A stretch of DNA of 64,000 bases from positions 3,122-67,121 of the forward strand of contig JAEZHY010000199.1 of the NCBI GenBank assembly GCA_023416335.1, written 5' to 3'. How positions within the stretch are numbered: position 1 is the stretch's first letter; each line of letters opens with the position of its first letter. Of the stretch, positions 61,617-64,000 are shown one piece after another. Source of the DNA: Pseudomonadota bacterium (GTDB taxonomy: Bacteria > Desulfobacterota > Syntrophobacteria > Syntrophobacterales > Syntrophobacteraceae). The notes below the pieces were generated by a model. The model had not been told where the DNA came from. It searched no databases and saw only the letters and a program-made list of their open reading frames with translations. A program made the position numbers and the translations under genes.

Positions 61617-63872
61617 ATGAATTTATTCACCAAAGAGAAATCCAAAAGGCGCAGGATCATATTATGGGCTGTGTCCATTGTCCTGCTCGTATCGATTCTC
61701 TTTGGCGCCAGCTTTTCCTATTATCTCTACAATGAAGTAAAGAATCGCTTTTCCAGCCGAAGGTGGAGCGTTCCCGCCAGGGTTTTTTCCTCCACCATAC
61801 CCGTCTATACCGGCCAGGCCCTGTCACCTAGTCAGCTCAGACACATTCTTGAAGAACGGCGCTACAAGGAAGCCGCGAAACCCCCCGTCCTCGCCGGAGA
61901 ATTCAGAGCGACCGGAAACAGTCTCATCGTTCACCTGCGCGACTTCCAGTTCCCCGGACATTTCCTTCCTTCGCAGCAGATTCAGTTTGATTTTCAGCAG
62001 AACAAGATCCTGAGGATGCGCGGACCCCAGGGGGAGATCACCTTCCTTGAACTGGAACCGCTGGAAATAGCGCGTCTGTACGGCCCGCAGCGGGAAAGCC
62101 GGATGCTGGTCAATATCAGGCAAATCCCGCAGAACCTGATCGATGCCATAGTCGCAATCGAAGATCACCGTTATTTCGAACACAGCGGGATCGATCTTTA
62201 CGGGATTCTTCGCGCGATAATCGCGGACTTTCGTGCCCGTCGCGTGGTACAGGGCGGATCGACGATAACGCAGCAGCTCGTCAAAAACTACTTCCTCGAA
62301 CCGGAGCGCAGTCTTCGAAGAAAAGTCCTGGAGCTTTCGATGGCTTTTATAATCGAGGCTCTATACGACAAAGACGAGATCCTGGAGATGTACTTGAACG
62401 AGATCTACATGGGGCAGCGCGGTTCCGTGGAAATTCACGGGATTGGCGAAGCCTCGCGGTATTACTTCGGGCGGAATGTGGAGGATTTGACGCTCTCGGA
62501 GGCTGCCGCCCTGGCGGGGATGATAAGGGGGCCGAACACTTATTCGCCTCTGACGAACCTCCAGGTTTCCATCGACCGCAAAAACACGGTCCTGAAACGG
62601 ATGCTCGATCTTCGAAAAATCTCACCAGCAGATTACGAATCGGCACGGCTGGAACCCCTTAAGGTGGCGACGACCAATCTGGCCTCCAGCGTGGCACCCT
62701 ATTTCATCGATTATGTCCGAAAACAGGCCCAGGAACTTTATGCCCCCGAGGCACTCGCCTCGGAAGGGCTGAATATCTATACGACACTTCAGCCGGAGAT
62801 GGCCATTGCCGCTGAAGCGGCGATTCGCGATGAGCTGCAGGAAATCGAAAAAGACCGGGAACCCGAAAAAGACAAAACCGACCGGCTCCAGGCGGCCCTG
62901 ATAGCGCTCCATCCCAAGACGGGAGCCATTTACGCCCTTGTCGGAGGGCGTGATTACGTCGAAAGCAGTTTTAACCGGGCAATCAGCGCCCGGCGCCAGC
63001 CCGGATCGGCATTCAAGCCTTTCGTGTATCTGAGTGCGCTCGACCGGGTCAGGCCTTCGGACACGGTGGCCGACGTGCCCGTTTCCTATGAAAAGGACGG
63101 AGTGTCCTGGACTCCAAAGAACTACGACAACAAGTACCACGGTAAAGTGACCTTCCGCGAAGCCCTGGAACAGTCGTTGAATGCGGCAACGGTCAACCTA
63201 GCCGTAGAGACCGGTCTCGACAAGGTAGTCCAGACTCTCAGATGCTTCGGAATCGATTCCCCGCTGGAACCTGTTCCCTCGCTAGCGCTGGGTTCGTTCG
63301 AGGTAACACCGATGGAGCTTGCGGGGGCATATGCGGTCCTGGACAATGACGGACAAAAGCCTTTTTTGATCAGCCTCAAGGAAATAGTGGCCGAGAATGG
63401 GGAAGTCCAGGAGCGAAGGAGCATTGAATTCTCTTCGGTCACATCCCCGGCCAGGGCTTTTCTGATAACGAACATCCTGGAGGGGGCTGTCGAGAGGGGG
63501 ACGGCCAGGCCCCTGCGGCGGTACGGGATCGATTTCAAGTGCGCCGGAAAAACCGGCACGAGCAGCGACTACCGCGACTCATGGTTTGCTGGTTATACGA
63601 CGGATTTGCTCGTTGTGGTCTGGGTGGGCTATGACGACAACCGGCCCACGAACCTGAGCGGAGCGCAGGGAGCTGCGAAAATCTGGGCGCGCTTTTTCAA
63701 TACGGTTCGGCCCTGGATCAATCCGCAACATTTCCGGGTCCCTCCCGGAATCGCCCAGAGGGTTATCTGCACGGAGACCGGCCAACAGGCCGGAAGCCGC
63801 TGCCGCGATCAGAGATCCGAATACTTCCTCTACGAAAACATGCCGAACGGGTCCTGTGCGACCCATAAATAA
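61617..63872 (+). CDS. mrcB: Penicillin-binding protein 1B-type bifunctional transglycosylase/transpeptidase
   Basis: A 751-residue inner-membrane enzyme. A Lys/Arg-rich start and membrane anchor (13-37) precede a UB2H-like domain (~50-150: RWSVPARVFSSTIPVYTGQA, LSPSQLRHILEERRYKEA), then GT51 (AIEDHRYFEHSG, catalytic Glu near 181; GGSTITQQLVKNYFLEPERS) and transpeptidase (SAFK near 462, SLN, KTGTSS near 642). It makes and crosslinks peptidoglycan. A C-terminal ~40 residues carry three Cys (CTETGQQAGSRCRD, SCATHK). Confidence 0.94.
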   Translation: MNLFTKEKSKRRRIILWAVSIVLLVSILFGASFSYYLYNEVKNRFSSRRWSVPARVFSSTIPVYTGQALSPSQLRHILEERRYKEAAKPPVLAGEFRATGNSLIVHLRDFQFPGHFLPSQQIQFDFQQNKILRMRGPQGEITFLELEPLEIARLYGPQRESRMLVNIRQIPQNLIDAIVAIEDHRYFEHSGIDLYGILRAIIADFRARRVVQGGSTITQQLVKNYFLEPERSLRRKVLELSMAFIIEALYDKDEILEMYLNEIYMGQRGSVEIHGIGEASRYYFGRNVEDLTLSEAAALAGMIRGPNTYSPLTNLQVSIDRKNTVLKRMLDLRKISPADYESARLEPLKVATTNLASSVAPYFIDYVRKQAQELYAPEALASEGLNIYTTLQPEMAIAAEAAIRDELQEIEKDREPEKDKTDRLQAALIALHPKTGAIYALVGGRDYVESSFNRAISARRQPGSAFKPFVYLSALDRVRPSDTVADVPVSYEKDGVSWTPKNYDNKYHGKVTFREALEQSLNAATVNLAVETGLDKVVQTLRCFGIDSPLEPVPSLALGSFEVTPMELAGAYAVLDNDGQKPFLISLKEIVAENGEVQERRSIEFSSVTSPARAFLITNILEGAVERGTARPLRRYGIDFKCAGKTGTSSDYRDSWFAGYTTDLLVVVWVGYDDNRPTNLSGAQGAAKIWARFFNTVRPWINPQHFRVPPGIAQRVICTETGQQAGSRCRDQRSEYFLYENMPNGSCATHK

Positions 63873-63920
63873 GCAGTGAGCAGTGAGAAAGCGCCGGTAA
63901 AAGTCGGCTTGGAGTAGTGG
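63873..63920 (+). repeat. AGCAGTGAG microrepeat after PBP1B-type gene
   Basis: AGCAGTGAGCAGTGAG just past the stop resembles the tandem units at 13625-13656 and 34121-34140, all immediately downstream of genes. Confidence 0.35.
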
Positions 63921-64000
63921 ATGAAAGAGCCATACGGTGAAGGTCTAACGAACCACACCGGCCCCGAGTCATGCGCCGGTACCTGTGAGGGTACGGGTGA
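63921..64000 (+). mobile_element. 5' part of a probable group II intron / its leader frame, cut by window edge
   Basis: A frame starts ATG 63921 and reads MKEPYGEGLTNHTGPESCAG, then TCEGTG, up to the window end. NHTGPESCA and the DNA around GGCCCCGAGTCATGCGCCGG are well-known from the region just upstream of the reverse transcriptase/maturase in bacterial group II introns. The maturase itself must lie to the right. The intron start is not fixed. Confidence 0.6.

Overview
The window reads as chromosomal DNA of an anaerobic, motile, Gram-negative bacterium, most likely a deltaproteobacterium in the wide sense (Desulfobacterota, perhaps close to Syntrophobacter). The grounds are the mix of families: a siroheme-type reductase fused to a PCP-reductase-like domain and two ferredoxin clusters, a C_GCAxxG_C_C protein, a PPi-type phosphofructokinase, SatP-like acetate and OFA-type transporters, an ATP-grasp succinyl-CoA ligase, SpoIIE/PAS and HD signalling proteins, sigma-54 elements, and many palindromic intergenic repeats. 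The organism name is inference. No rRNA, tRNA or CRISPR array was seen.

Layout. 1-4500: the 5' end of malQ (minus), a PAS-SpoIIE phosphatase and HD protein, an EF-hand secreted protein, an SRPBCC protein and a GYD protein. 4570-6900: a small island of toxin-antitoxin-type genes (Uma2, VapBC-like, BrnA with a broken brnT, YgiT with a broken DUF4258 partner). 7130-19100: an MDR oxidoreductase, PBP1A, ferredoxin-nitroreductase, transporters, an M42 peptidase, a glycine-zipper lipoprotein, an orphan FtsX-like permease, a ppGpp-hydrolase-like HD protein and DoxX; two copies of a ~345-bp non-coding repeat flank part of it. 19350-25850: thiE, a tautomerase, a PhnX-like HAD protein, a chemoreceptor and sucCD. 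26650-34100: gatB, mtnA, and a sigma-54 activator divergent from a DUF2339 membrane protein. 34380-44420: cfa, the PCP-red/siroheme protein, an AI-2E-type permease, PFP, then a redox cluster (thioredoxin-like, peroxiredoxin, two zinc ribbons, DUF255). 44420-50700: a sigma-54 promoter followed by a terminator (candidate sRNA), a flavodoxin-like reductase, higBA, a tiny Cys protein, a YkgJ protein, a glycosyltransferase and flagellin. 50800-63900: leuA with a leucine-rich leader peptide and attenuator, a CCA/poly(A) polymerase-type enzyme, SatP, OFA transporter, Xaa-Pro peptidase, an RlmD-type methyltransferase and a PBP1B-type enzyme. The right edge runs into what looks like the 5' part of a group II intron.

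How the genes fit together: most are single genes or pairs with their own hairpin terminators. The best multi-gene units are sucCD, the redoxin/zinc-ribbon/DUF255 run, the SpoIIE-HD pair, higBA, and the glycosyltransferase/flagellin neighbourhood. The most interesting regulatory DNA is the sigma-54/terminator unit at 44423-44629, whose predicted ~68-nt RNA carries an unpaired anti-Shine-Dalgarno stretch; the divergent sigma-54 activator/DUF2339 region at 31204-31384; and the leuA leader at 52428-52614.
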